A stretch of 64,000 bases of DNA from Collinsella sp. Lineage in GTDB: Bacteria; Actinomycetota; Coriobacteriia; Coriobacteriales; Coriobacteriaceae. Below the pieces are notes generated by a model. It saw only the letters and a program-made list of their open reading frames with translations. It was not told where the DNA came from and did no database searches. A program made the position numbers and the translations under genes. The stretch covers positions 150,643 to 214,642 of the forward strand of contig JAHYYI010000001.1 of the NCBI GenBank assembly GCA_019425045.1, in the 5' to 3' direction. Position 1 is the first letter of the stretch. The number at the start of each line of letters is the position of its first letter. Of the stretch, positions 1-8,266 are shown in pieces.

Positions 1-109
1 CGTGGGCGGTGTTGCTCACGGCCTCGATCTGCTCGACGGGGTTGTTGCCGAGGGCGTTGCCGCCGAGGGCGACGACAATACGATCGGGCTTACCGTAAGG
101 TTTGCTCAT
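1..109 (-). CDS. arcC: carbamate kinase, N-terminal part only (runs off the window)
   Basis: This is the first 36 codons of a carbamate kinase, the enzyme that makes ATP from carbamoyl phosphate in the last step of arginine deiminase fermentation. The translation begins MSKPYGKPDRIVVALGGNAL, which holds the ALGGNAL phosphate-binding motif of the family. The ATG at 109-107 is preceded on the minus strand by an AGAAGGA ribosome site. It lies 36 bp downstream of arcB on the same strand, so it is probably the last gene of that operon. Positions 1-91 are identical to 7136-7226 inside the second arcC, so this is a very recent duplicate or a gene-conversion product. The rest of the gene lies outside the window. 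Confidence 0.9.
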   Translation of the reverse strand, partial: MSKPYGKPDRIVVALGGNALGNNPVEQIEAVSNTAH

Positions 110-145
110 GATTCCTTCTTCTAAATGTTCTGTATCTTCCAACCC

Positions 146-1153
146 TTAGCGAAGAGTCGCGTACATCATGGCCTTAATGGTATGCATGCGGTTCTCGGCC
201 TCCTGGAACACGCGAGACTGCGCGCTCTCAAAGACCTCATCAGAGACCTCCATCTCGGTCACGCCGAACTTCTCGGCGATCTCGGCTCCGATGGTGGTCT
301 GCGTATCGTGGAAGCTCGGCAGGCAGTGCATAAAGATGGCGCCGGGGTTTGCCTTGGCCATAACCTCGGGCGTCACTCGATAGGGAGAGAGAAGGTCGAT
401 TCGGCTCTTCCACAGCTCCTCGGCCTGGCCCATGCCGACCCAAACGTCCGTATAGATCACGTCTGCATCCTTGACGCCCTCGTCGATATCCTCAGTGAGC
501 TGGATCGTGCAGCCATTCTGAGCGGCGATCTCCTGGCAGCGCTCAAGAAGCTCGGGATCGAAGTGCGTGGCGCCCTCGACATCGCCCTTGGGTCCGCAGG
601 AGCAGAAGTTAATGCCGAGCTTGGCGCAGATAACCATCAGGGAGTCGCTGACGTTGCCCTGCTCCTTGCCCATATAGGTGAGCTTCATGCCGCGCGTGTC
701 GCCAAACTCCTCACGCATGGTAAGAATGTCGGCAAGGGCCTGGGTGGGATGGTACTCGTTGGTCAGACCGTTCCAGACGGGAACGCCAGCCTTGGCGGCA
801 AGCTCCTCGACGATCGACTGGTCGGAGCCGCGATACTCAATACCGTCATACATGCGACCGAGCACGCGGGCGGTATCCTCGATGGACTCTTTCTTGCCCA
901 TCTGCGACGAGCCGGGGTCGAGGTAGGTCACGCCCATACCCAGGTCCATACCGCCGACCTCGAAGGCACAGCGCGTGCGCGTGGAGGTCTTCTCAAACAG
1001 CAGGACAATGTTCTTGCCCTCGAGAAAGCGGTGCGGATAACCGGCACGCTTCATATCCTTGAAGTTCTTTGAGAGGTCGAGCATGTACTCGATTTCCTCG
1101 GACGTAAAGTCAAGCAGGGTAAGAACGCTTCGACCAGAAAGATTAAGAGCCAT
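146..1153 (-). CDS. arcB: ornithine carbamoyltransferase, catabolic
   Basis: The protein splits citrulline to ornithine and carbamoyl phosphate in the arginine deiminase pathway (or runs in reverse in arginine synthesis). It has 335 residues, the normal family length. The carbamoyl-phosphate loop STRTRCAFE is near residue 55, and the ornithine-binding HCLPSFHD motif with its catalytic cysteine is near residue 270. I chose the ATG at 1153 because translation then begins MALNLSGRSVLTLLDF, as the family does, and an AAAGGA ribosome site precedes it. An upstream ATG would only add 20 unrelated residues. It lies between arcA and an arcC copy, all on the minus strand, so a catabolic role is more likely than a biosynthetic one. 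Confidence 0.93.
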   Translation of the reverse strand: MALNLSGRSVLTLLDFTSEEIEYMLDLSKNFKDMKRAGYPHRFLEGKNIVLLFEKTSTRTRCAFEVGGMDLGMGVTYLDPGSSQMGKKESIEDTARVLGRMYDGIEYRGSDQSIVEELAAKAGVPVWNGLTNEYHPTQALADILTMREEFGDTRGMKLTYMGKEQGNVSDSLMVICAKLGINFCSCGPKGDVEGATHFDPELLERCQEIAAQNGCTIQLTEDIDEGVKDADVIYTDVWVGMGQAEELWKSRIDLLSPYRVTPEVMAKANPGAIFMHCLPSFHDTQTTIGAEIAEKFGVTEMEVSDEVFESAQSRVFQEAENRMHTIKAMMYATLR

Positions 1154-1239
1154 GATTTGAGTCCTTTCGATTGTTGGAACACACAAGGAGGGATGGGCGG
1201 CGCAGACGCACACGCGCCGCCCAGATACGCTAACGCTGA

Positions 1240-2484
1240 CTAGATTTCCTCACGCCAGAACGGCATGGTCATGCAGCGCGGGCCGCCGCGACCGCGAGAA
1301 AGCTCCTCGGAGGGAGCGACGAGCAGCTCGACGCCAGCCTTGTAAAGAGCATCGTTGGTGACAACGTTGCGCTCATACACGCAGACCTTGCCCGGTGCGA
1401 CCGCAAGAGTGTTGGAACCATCGTTCCACTGCTCACGGGAGGCCTCGATCGGATCGCCGCCACCGCACTCAATCATGGTGATATGGTCCATACCCGTCGC
1501 AAGCTCGAGGATATGCTGCAGGGTGCCCTCGAGTTCCTCGATATGCACCTCCCCCTCTGCATCGCCCTTGGTCAGGCGGTAGGCACGAAGCGTCTGGTAG
1601 ATGCCGGGATAGACCGTGAACTTATCGCGATCGACCTGCGTGCAGACGGTGTCGAGGTGCATGTAGGCGTAGCCGTGCGGGATCTTGATGGCATAGATGT
1701 TCTCGATCTCGGCCTCATCGGAACCCCAGAACATATTCTTGGCGAGCTCATCGATGGCCGCAGTCTGGGTGCGCTCGGAAATACCGATGGCGAGCGTCTT
1801 GGCGTTGATGTTGAGGATATCGCCGCCCTCGATATGCCACTCGCTGTTGTGGTCGTACCAGATGGGGCTACCGGCGTAATCGGGATGGTTGCGCAGCACC
1901 GTTTCGTAGAAGATTACCTCGCGGTTGCGCTGATTCCAGTACATGCGGTTCATGGTAGCGCCCTTGCCCACGACAGCCAGAGGGTCACGGGAGAAATACG
2001 AGGCCGGCATGGGGAACAGCACCATATCGTCAGCCTTCAACTCCTCGCCGTCCATACTGGCAAGAGAACCGCCAACCTTGGGGATCTCGAGGTCGCGAAC
2101 GTAGAGGCCGCCCATGGCAGCAAGGACAAACTCCTTGTTGTCCTTAATCGAATCAAGCTTCTCGACAACGGCCTGGCGAAGGGCCGCGTTGGAGATGCCG
2201 GACTCACCCATGAACTTCGTCATGAACTCTGCGCGAGTGCCCTCGACTTTGTCAAACGTCTCAGCGAGCAGCTCTTCCATGTAGACGACCTCGGCTCCGG
2301 CGCCGCGAAGCAGATCGGTAAATTGGTCGTGCTCCTTCTGGGCATAGTCCAGATAGAAGGCGTCGTGGATCCAGACGCGATCGAAGTCCTCTGCCTTCAT
2401 GTTGACCAGGTCCATACCGGGACGATGCACGCAAACTATCTTGAGAGCACCGATTTCGCTGTGGACGTTCAGTCCCTTACTCAT
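1240..2484 (-). CDS. arcA: arginine deiminase
   Basis: This enzyme hydrolyses arginine to citrulline and ammonia, the first step of the pathway. It has 414 residues. The guanidine-modifying catalytic set can be read in order: FSRDP near residue 167 (Asp), HIEGGD near 225 (Glu), MHLDT near 281 (His and Asp), and the nucleophile Cys404 in RGRGGPRCMTMPF at the C-terminus. A GAAAGGA ribosome site precedes the ATG. It is the second gene of a minus-strand operon running carrier, arcA, arcB, arcC; gaps between genes are 53 to 87 bp. Compare the diverged paralogue on the opposite strand at 4253. Confidence 0.95.
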   Translation of the reverse strand: MSKGLNVHSEIGALKIVCVHRPGMDLVNMKAEDFDRVWIHDAFYLDYAQKEHDQFTDLLRGAGAEVVYMEELLAETFDKVEGTRAEFMTKFMGESGISNAALRQAVVEKLDSIKDNKEFVLAAMGGLYVRDLEIPKVGGSLASMDGEELKADDMVLFPMPASYFSRDPLAVVGKGATMNRMYWNQRNREVIFYETVLRNHPDYAGSPIWYDHNSEWHIEGGDILNINAKTLAIGISERTQTAAIDELAKNMFWGSDEAEIENIYAIKIPHGYAYMHLDTVCTQVDRDKFTVYPGIYQTLRAYRLTKGDAEGEVHIEELEGTLQHILELATGMDHITMIECGGGDPIEASREQWNDGSNTLAVAPGKVCVYERNVVTNDALYKAGVELLVAPSEELSRGRGGPRCMTMPFWREEI

Positions 2485-2537
2485 TTTTCGTCCTTTCTTT
2501 TGATGACCGATTAATTGATTTCAAAAAACCTTATGGG

Positions 2538-3974
2538 CTACGCTAGGGGGATAAGACCCGACACGGCGGTAAATGCCAAGCAGACGATGCTAACGACCAC
2601 GAAGAACTTCCACGCGACCTTCCACCACTGACCAAGGGGGATCTTGCACACGCCGAGTCCGGCAACGAGCATGGCGCTCGTGGGCGAGATAAGCGACATG
2701 GCCGCGCTGCCCATGGAGAGACCCGTCACAGCGGCCTCGGGATTAAGGCCCATGAGCTCGACGAGGGGTCCAAAGATGGGGATCGTAAGCGCCGCAATAC
2801 CCGAAGAGCTCGGAACGAGGATCGAGAGCAGGTTGTCGATCACATAGAGAATGCTCGTGAACACAACCGGGGGAACGCCGGCAAGAGCCGTTGCAAGCGT
2901 GTTGAGGATCGTGTCGATGATCATGCCGTCATTCGCAATCACAAGGATGCCGCGTGCAAGGCCGACCACAATGGCGGAGAAGGCGAAATCCGCGATACCC
3001 TTGACGAACTCACCGGCGATCTCCTTCTCATTCATGCCGGAAACGACACCGGCAAGAAGGGCCATAGCCAGGAAGATGGCAGAGATCTCGTTCATGTACC
3101 AGCCCTGGGTCACGAGTCCCCAGATGATTGCAACGAGGCCGAGCACAAAGATGGCCATGACGGCCTTCTGCCTGCCGGTGAACTCACTTTCGAGAAGGTT
3201 CCCGTCGGCGCCGAACTCCTCGCGCTTCTTGATGTCGTCATGGTATGCGAGGGAGGATTCGGGGTTCTTCTTGACCTTGAGGGCGTACACCATGACCCAA
3301 GCGACGCCAATGGTCGTAAGGACCACGAGCGCGATCATGCGCAGCCAAAGCTGGGGATTGCCCTGGATACCCAGGATTCCCTGAGCGATCAGGACGTTGA
3401 ACGGGTTGACAGTCGAAGCGATATAGCCGATTCGAGCACCTACAAATACCGTCATAAACGCTGTGATGGAGTCGAAGCCCATGGCCATCATGATTGGCAT
3501 GAGGATTGCGAAGAACGGGAGCGTTTCCTCAGCCATGCCAAAGGTGCTTCCACCCAGAGCGAAAAGGATCATCAAGATCGGGATGATGAGAACGTCTTTA
3601 CTCTTGAACTTCTTGACGACACGCGCCACGCCGCTCGTAATCGCACCCGTCGCAGTGATGACCTGGAACGAACCTCCCACAATCAGGATGAACGCAACAA
3701 CCTCCACGGCCTGCTGGATACCGACCGCAGGGGCTTCCAAAACATCAAAAACACCTTGACGAAGATCGACCTCGTTGCCGTCCTCATCGGTATAGACCTT
3801 GTCGATGGGTTCATAAGTACCCGCGACCGTAACCTCGCGACCGTTAACTTCCTGACGTTCAAACGATCCCGAAGGAACCAACCAGGTCATAACCGCAAAA
3901 ATAGCCATTAAAGCAAGGATGATGGTGTATACATGGGGGACGCGGATACCGCGCTTCTTCTCTGTCTCTGCCAT
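2538..3974 (-). CDS. YfcC-family carrier, probable arginine/ornithine antiporter
   Basis: The product is a polytopic membrane protein of 478 residues with about 12 hydrophobic segments. It belongs to the YfcC/DcuC-like anaerobic carrier family; the GGSTFGMAEETLPF segment near residue 145 is typical. Members next to arc genes are thought to exchange arginine for ornithine, the job done by ArcD elsewhere. That assignment rests on position: it is the first gene of the minus-strand operon, 53 bp upstream of arcA. A periplasmic loop follows the first membrane segment (about residues 35-85). The ATG follows a GGAGGGGA ribosome site. Substrate is inferred, not shown. Confidence 0.82.
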   Translation of the reverse strand: MAETEKKRGIRVPHVYTIILALMAIFAVMTWLVPSGSFERQEVNGREVTVAGTYEPIDKVYTDEDGNEVDLRQGVFDVLEAPAVGIQQAVEVVAFILIVGGSFQVITATGAITSGVARVVKKFKSKDVLIIPILMILFALGGSTFGMAEETLPFFAILMPIMMAMGFDSITAFMTVFVGARIGYIASTVNPFNVLIAQGILGIQGNPQLWLRMIALVVLTTIGVAWVMVYALKVKKNPESSLAYHDDIKKREEFGADGNLLESEFTGRQKAVMAIFVLGLVAIIWGLVTQGWYMNEISAIFLAMALLAGVVSGMNEKEIAGEFVKGIADFAFSAIVVGLARGILVIANDGMIIDTILNTLATALAGVPPVVFTSILYVIDNLLSILVPSSSGIAALTIPIFGPLVELMGLNPEAAVTGLSMGSAAMSLISPTSAMLVAGLGVCKIPLGQWWKVAWKFFVVVSIVCLAFTAVSGLIPLA

Positions 3975-4252
3975 TTCCCCTCCTTAATTCGTTGGTGTAA
4001 CCTCTGCCGGCGATTTGATTTTTTCATCAGCCGCATCCCCCGCGTGCTTTTCGTCCACCAGCGCGCTGGTTTTCGCTATAAACGGTTTTCTACTTGACGT
4101 TATTTATCAATTATTGCTTTGGATTGATATTTAATGTCAATTCCTTGTCTTGAAAAGCATCTATGAATACTCAATTTATGACAAAAGATGAAATGATTTA
4201 AAAATATGTCACTATAAGAGTCGAGATAACGCTACATCCGGAACGAGGATTC
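3975..4252. promoter_or_regulatory. divergent promoter region of the arc operon and the arginine deiminase paralogue
   Basis: This 278-bp AT-rich gap separates two divergent transcription units and must hold both promoters. On the minus strand a TTGACA lies at 4135-4140 (read as TGTCAA on plus), but only a weak AATAAT follows at 19 bp. On the plus strand TATAAG near 4213-4218 lies about 35 bp before the start codon at 4253. CTATGAATACTCAATTTA near 4161-4178 has one good half of an ArgR box (TGAAT then an AT-rich stretch), so ArgR control is possible. None of these assignments is firm. Confidence 0.35.
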
Positions 4253-5503
4253 ATGTCTGCTCTCCAGGTCCAAAATGAAATAGGAAAGCTTCAGAAAGCC
4301 CTCCTGCACTGCCCCGGCAACGAAACGCGCAACTATCCAGACGGACAATTCAACCAGGTGTTTACGCTGCGCCCCTCAAACAGCTCCTTTGACCTCGAAA
4401 AAGCGCTGGCAGAGCATCGCTCCTATTCGGACATCCTAAAGAACGAGGGCGTGGAGCTCTTCTATGTCGAGGATTTGCTCATCGAAGCCCTCGATCAGTC
4501 GAACCGGGCCCGCCAGTCTTTTATCGACCTATATATCTCCGAGTGCGGAGTCGGGGGGATCGAGCTTCAATCGGCCATACGCGATCTTCTCGAGGGCGCC
4601 AAAAGCTCTCTCGACCTTGTCCAAACAGCCATCAAAGGCATTCGCTACGGCCAGGTCTTTGATACCGAGAGGGAGGCGCATAGTCTCGCGGCACTGACTG
4701 GAGACGCTTACCTCCCCGAGGACCTTCTCGTAAACCCGCTTAACACTATGTGGTTCACGCGTGACCCGGTAAGCGTCATAGGAAGCGGCGCAACACTCAA
4801 TCACATGTACTGGCCAGAACGAAACCGCGAGGTCATCGCCTACCAGACGATTTTTAACTACCATCCGGCCTTTATGGGAACGCCGCAGTTTTTCAAGCAC
4901 GAATCTACATATCATCTCGAAGGCGGCGACGTTCACAACCTAAACAGTGAAAACGTAGCTATCGGCATCTCGCAGCGCACCGAGCCCCTGGCCATAGACT
5001 CGTTGGCACGAGAGGTGCTGTGGAATAAGGACTCGACCATCGAATCTGTCTGGGCGATCAAGGTCCCCTATGACGAACTCTGCATTCACTTAGACACCTA
5101 TTTCAGCCGTGTCGACTACGATACGTTCCTCATCGATCGAACTTTGCTGGAGGAGGCAGAAGTCTACCGAATCACGCGAGGGAGACGCGAGTGGACGACC
5201 CGTGCCGCAATCGTCGAGGGAGGGATCCGCGAGGCGATTGGGATGGCACTTGGCTCAAATAGTCTGAGGTTTATCCTCTGCGGCGGATCGAACCCCGCTG
5301 CCGCCGAGCGCGAAAGGGCCAACAATGCCGCGAGCACACTCTGCCTTAAGCCCGGAAAGGTCTGCGTTTACGGGGAGAACACCGAGACCAACGCCGCCCT
5401 CGAACAGGCCGGGATAGAACTCGTGCCCATATCGATCTTTGAACTCACAAGCGGCTTTGGCGGGCCCGACTGCCTCTGTCTCCCCTTGGCCCGCTCAATC
5501 TAG
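4253..5503 (+). CDS. diverged arginine deiminase paralogue
   Basis: The protein (416 residues) is clearly homologous to arginine deiminase end to end, with FTRDP near residue 167, HLEGGD near 224, IHLDT near 281 and a C-terminal cysteine at about 407. However, the C-terminal loop reads SGFGGPDCLCLPL where arcA has RGRGGPRCMTMPF. The arginine five residues before the nucleophile is therefore a phenylalanine, and the arginines at minus 7 and minus 1 are lost too. In arginine deiminases this loop closes over the active site, so substrate or rate may differ. The gene is divergent from the arc operon and runs, after only two bases, into the regulator at 5506. Start: ATG with a GAGG site 6 bp upstream. 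It may act on another guanidino compound or be a regulatory homologue. Confidence 0.85.
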   Translation: MSALQVQNEIGKLQKALLHCPGNETRNYPDGQFNQVFTLRPSNSSFDLEKALAEHRSYSDILKNEGVELFYVEDLLIEALDQSNRARQSFIDLYISECGVGGIELQSAIRDLLEGAKSSLDLVQTAIKGIRYGQVFDTEREAHSLAALTGDAYLPEDLLVNPLNTMWFTRDPVSVIGSGATLNHMYWPERNREVIAYQTIFNYHPAFMGTPQFFKHESTYHLEGGDVHNLNSENVAIGISQRTEPLAIDSLAREVLWNKDSTIESVWAIKVPYDELCIHLDTYFSRVDYDTFLIDRTLLEEAEVYRITRGRREWTTRAAIVEGGIREAIGMALGSNSLRFILCGGSNPAAAERERANNAASTLCLKPGKVCVYGENTETNAALEQAGIELVPISIFELTSGFGGPDCLCLPLARSI

Positions 5504-5505
5504 CC

Positions 5506-6156
5506 ATGGGGGTCGGAGAGAACATCAAGGCCCTTCGAAAGAAGAGCTCCCTCACGCAAGAGGAGTTTGCAAAGCTCATCGGCGTCTCCAAGGAGACCGT
5601 ATGCCGCTGGGAAAAGGGCCGGTCGGCGATACGTCAATCGACGCTGCAAACAATAACTTCGGTGTTTAACCTGCAGCCTGACGACCTGACCTCAGAGGCC
5701 GCAGGTCTTGCAGCACAGAATGAGTTTCCCAAGAAAAGTAGGCCAGAGGAAAACTGCCAGCCGAGCGAAATGTGCGATGCGTTTAAGATCGCGATGAGCA
5801 GCGGCAGAACAGGCCTTAAACGGACGGGAACGGTACCATCGCCCCCCTCGCTACTCGCCCGGCATCCCAACTGCTTCTTTGTCCAAATGGACACCTCAGC
5901 CATGTCGAAATGCTATCCAATCGGCTCGCTCCTGCTTGTCGATCCTAATAAAAAGCCATGGAATGGCTGTACGGTGTTGGCAATTGCAGACAATTCGAGA
6001 ATGGTGATCAGGCGCTACAGCGTCGGCACAAATTCGATAATGCTTTCGTCACACTCTTACCGCACGGCCGAGCCCGACATTGTGCTCGACAAGCGCAGGA
6101 TTAGAATCCTCGGCGTCATTGTTTGGTTTCAAGCCTCCCATGACCTGGGCGAATAA
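5506..6156 (+). CDS. XRE-family regulator with a degenerate LexA/S24-like C-terminal domain
   Basis: The 216-residue protein has an N-terminal helix-turn-helix (about residues 5-60, with SLTQEEFAKLIGVSKETVCR), a linker, and a C-terminal domain (about 120-205) with the fold signature of LexA/CI-type repressors, including YPIGSLLLVDP. In active S24 proteins a Ser-Met pair precedes that segment; here the aligned residues read TSAMS, so the serine may be replaced by alanine. The later lysine position reads IRRY. Self-cleavage therefore looks unlikely and the domain may serve as a dimer or sensor module. The ATG begins two bases after the stop of the deiminase paralogue, so translation is probably coupled. 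It is a good candidate regulator of the arc genes. Confidence 0.8.
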   Translation: MGVGENIKALRKKSSLTQEEFAKLIGVSKETVCRWEKGRSAIRQSTLQTITSVFNLQPDDLTSEAAGLAAQNEFPKKSRPEENCQPSEMCDAFKIAMSSGRTGLKRTGTVPSPPSLLARHPNCFFVQMDTSAMSKCYPIGSLLLVDPNKKPWNGCTVLAIADNSRMVIRRYSVGTNSIMLSSHSYRTAEPDIVLDKRRIRILGVIVWFQASHDLGE

Positions 6157-6186
6157 TCACTAGAAAGTAGTACTTATTACAGCAAA

Positions 6187-6216
6187 AGCCCCGCAGTCGG
6201 AGCGGACTGCAGGGCT
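6187..6216 (-). terminator. intrinsic terminator of arcC
   Basis: A 12-bp stem with one mismatch (6187-6198 with 6205-6216) and a 6-nt loop is followed on the minus strand by TTTTGCTG. A second perfect 8-bp hairpin (6236-6243 with 6252-6259) lies between it and the arcC stop codon. Its position also closes the plus-strand unit ending at 6156. Confidence 0.7.
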
Positions 6217-6281
6217 CATGAAGAGAGGCTAGTTTGTGGGCGCTTTGCCTGGCGCCCACGAGAGATGCAACAGAGTAGGGG

Positions 6282-7244
6282 CTACTCGTGGATGCGGGTG
6301 CCGGAGAGGCCGGCCATGGTCTCGGCGGCCTTGTCCAGGGCACCGATGATGCAGGTGCGGCCCTTGCGGGAACGGGCGAACTTGATGGCGGCGCGGACCT
6401 TGGGCTCCATGGAGCCCTTGCCGAACTGGCCCTCGTCGGCCAGGCGCTCGGCCTCGTCGGCGGTGAGGTCCTCGAGCTCCTCCTGGTTGGGCTTGCCGAA
6501 GTTGATGGCGACATGCTCGACGGCGGTCAGCAGGAACAGGACGTCGGCGTCGCAGTCCTCGGCCAGCAGCTCGCCGCCCAGGTCCTTGTCGATGACGGCG
6601 GGAACGCCCTTGTAGCAGCCCTTGTTCTCGTAGTCGCGGACGACGGGGATGCCGCCGCCACCGCAGGCGATGACGATGAACTCGTTGTCGAGCAGGTTGA
6701 GGATGGAGTCGGCCTCGACGATCTTCTTGGGATCGGGGGAGGCGACGACGCGACGCCAGCCGCGGCCGGAATCCTCGACGAAGACCTTGGAGGGATCCTC
6801 GGCCATGAACTCCTTGGCCTGCTCCTCGGTGTAGAAGGGGCCGATCGGCTTGGTCGGGTTCTTGAACGCGGGATCGTCCGGGTCGCACTCGATCTGGGTG
6901 ACGACGGTGGCGGCGTGCCAGCGCTTGTAGCGCTTGTGCATCTCGCGGCCGATACCCTGCTGCAGGTGATAGCCGATGTAGCCCTGGGACATGGCGCCGC
7001 ACTCGGGCAGCGGCATCTCGGGGGTGCCGATGGCGTCGTGGGCGGCGGCGAAGGCGTTCTGGATCATGCCGACCTGCGGGCCGTTGCCGTGGGTGATGAT
7101 GATCTCGTTACCCTGCTCGATGAGACCGAGGAGGGCGTGGGCGGTGTTGCTCACGGCCTCGATCTGCTCGACGGGGTTGTTGCCGAGGGCGTTGCCGCCG
7201 AGGGCGACGACAATACGATCGGGCTTGCCAAGAGGCTTAGACAT
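6282..7244 (-). CDS. arcC: carbamate kinase, complete copy
   Basis: This 320-residue protein transfers phosphate from carbamoyl phosphate to ADP. Family motifs seen are ALGGNALGNNP near residue 13, the ITHGNGPQVG motif near 50, IACGGGGIPV near 210 and a C-terminal KGRTCIIGALDKA segment. I start it at 7244 (MSKPLGKPDRIVV), with an AAAGGA site upstream, not at the in-frame ATG 36 bp earlier. It is transcribed alone, with its own promoter and terminator, separated from the other arc genes by the divergent deiminase-paralogue unit. Its first codons match the partial copy at 1-109 almost exactly. Confidence 0.95.
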   Translation of the reverse strand: MSKPLGKPDRIVVALGGNALGNNPVEQIEAVSNTAHALLGLIEQGNEIIITHGNGPQVGMIQNAFAAAHDAIGTPEMPLPECGAMSQGYIGYHLQQGIGREMHKRYKRWHAATVVTQIECDPDDPAFKNPTKPIGPFYTEEQAKEFMAEDPSKVFVEDSGRGWRRVVASPDPKKIVEADSILNLLDNEFIVIACGGGGIPVVRDYENKGCYKGVPAVIDKDLGGELLAEDCDADVLFLLTAVEHVAINFGKPNQEELEDLTADEAERLADEGQFGKGSMEPKVRAAIKFARSRKGRTCIIGALDKAAETMAGLSGTRIHE

Positions 7245-7317
7245 TGCTGGAATCCTTTCTGTAAAAGGCCTACAACCCATTAATAACCCGCGTCCGTGCG
7301 ATACGCGAGTTTATTAA

Positions 7318-7352
7318 GGATTATATTCTCTTTATCGCTCATTTTATTCATT
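7318..7352 (-). promoter_or_regulatory. probable arcC promoter
   Basis: On the minus strand a perfect TATAAT lies at 7325-7320, 76 bp upstream of the arcC ATG. No good -35 box is present at 16-18 bp. A TGAATAAAA sequence just upstream (about 7342-7350) resembles half an ArgR box, suggesting that a regulator helps RNA polymerase here. Confidence 0.4.
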
Positions 7353-7689
7353 TTGAAAATAGCGGAACGGTGAACGGTCGTTTTTACCCGCTCAGCGTAA
7401 AGAACCCCAGCTCACGCATATCTACGCCATTTACGTGCAACTTTATTTAAATAGAGCAGGGATTAGACCGGATTATGCAAACTATATCTTTGCTAAACAC
7501 AAAACGGACAGCGCAAAATCTTACTCGCACTATACGAGATTCTATGCACTTATAAGACGAGTATGCACCCCTGCAAAAACATGGGGCTTTTCATCCAACA
7601 AAAGGGATAACCCATCGCGCTTCACCCCGCGGCAAGCAACCGTGAGCGAGCTGCATTGCGGCAAAGTGTCCAAAAATTCAAAACAGGGA

Positions 7690-7847
7690 TATTGCTTCTG
7701 CCCCCAAGGCGTGATACTTTAGCCGAGTACAGCACGGGCTGGGGCGACAGGCATCTGCCGTGAAGTTTGGGTTCGGCGACCCCGTAGCTGTCTTCTCCTT
7801 TATCCGCCAGCGAGCCCCTTGAGCGACGGATTGAGGAGGTCCTTACG
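7690..7847 (+). promoter_or_regulatory. GC-rich structured leader of the DUF3830 gene
   Basis: The gap from 7245 to 7847 has no convincing gene. Its first 430 bp are AT-rich, then base composition shifts at about 7690. The leader can form nested pairings: ACAGC near 7731 with GCTGT near 7788, enclosing CACGG with CCGTG and a GGGT/ACCC hairpin, a three-way-junction-like layout. A GAGGAGG ribosome site follows near 7832-7838. I do not recognise a known riboswitch consensus. It could be an unclassified regulatory leader or simply GC-rich DNA. Confidence 0.3.
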
Positions 7848-8264
7848 ATGACAAAAATGCTCAAGATCACTCTGAATGACGAGACGTTTCTCGCCGACAT
7901 GCTCTGGGACAAAGCGCCCGAGACGTGCAGGCTGTTCGAATCGTCCTGTCCGGTCGAGTCGCGCATCTTCTCGGCCAAGATTTGCGATACCGAGGTGACC
8001 TATCCCGTATCGGGTCCCATCGCCAACTACGAGTACATCGAGAACCCCGTCTTTAACGAGCCGGCGGGTGCTGTGAGCTGGTACGGCGGTTGGTCTTCGA
8101 TCTGCATCTTCTTTGATATTTGCGAGCCCTTTGGCACCTGCAACATGTTTGCCCGCATCTGCGAGGCCGACCGCGAGCGCTTTGCCGCCGCTTGCCGCAA
8201 GGTCTGGAACAACCAGGGCATGTGCATCAAAAACGAAATCGTCGAGATCGAAGCGGAGGCCTAA
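7848..8264 (+). CDS. DUF3830 family protein (cyclophilin-like fold)
   Basis: The 138-residue protein shows the features of DUF3830: an N-terminal strand, then DKAPETCRLF near residue 22, an EN pair near residue 65, and a GTCNMFARI segment near 100. The family has a cyclophilin-like beta barrel; no reaction is established. The protein is cysteine-rich for its size (7 cysteines), which is unusual. A strong GAGGAGG site precedes the ATG. It lies 2 bp upstream of the next gene and the two surely form one operon behind the long leader. Confidence 0.8.
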   Translation: MTKMLKITLNDETFLADMLWDKAPETCRLFESSCPVESRIFSAKICDTEVTYPVSGPIANYEYIENPVFNEPAGAVSWYGGWSSICIFFDICEPFGTCNMFARICEADRERFAAACRKVWNNQGMCIKNEIVEIEAEA

Positions 8265-8266
8265 AC

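Noticed and set aside
7435..7722. 95-codon frame in the arcC/DUF3830 gap
   Set aside because: No ribosome site, no recognisable features and AT-rich composition unlike the genes nearby; probably chance.
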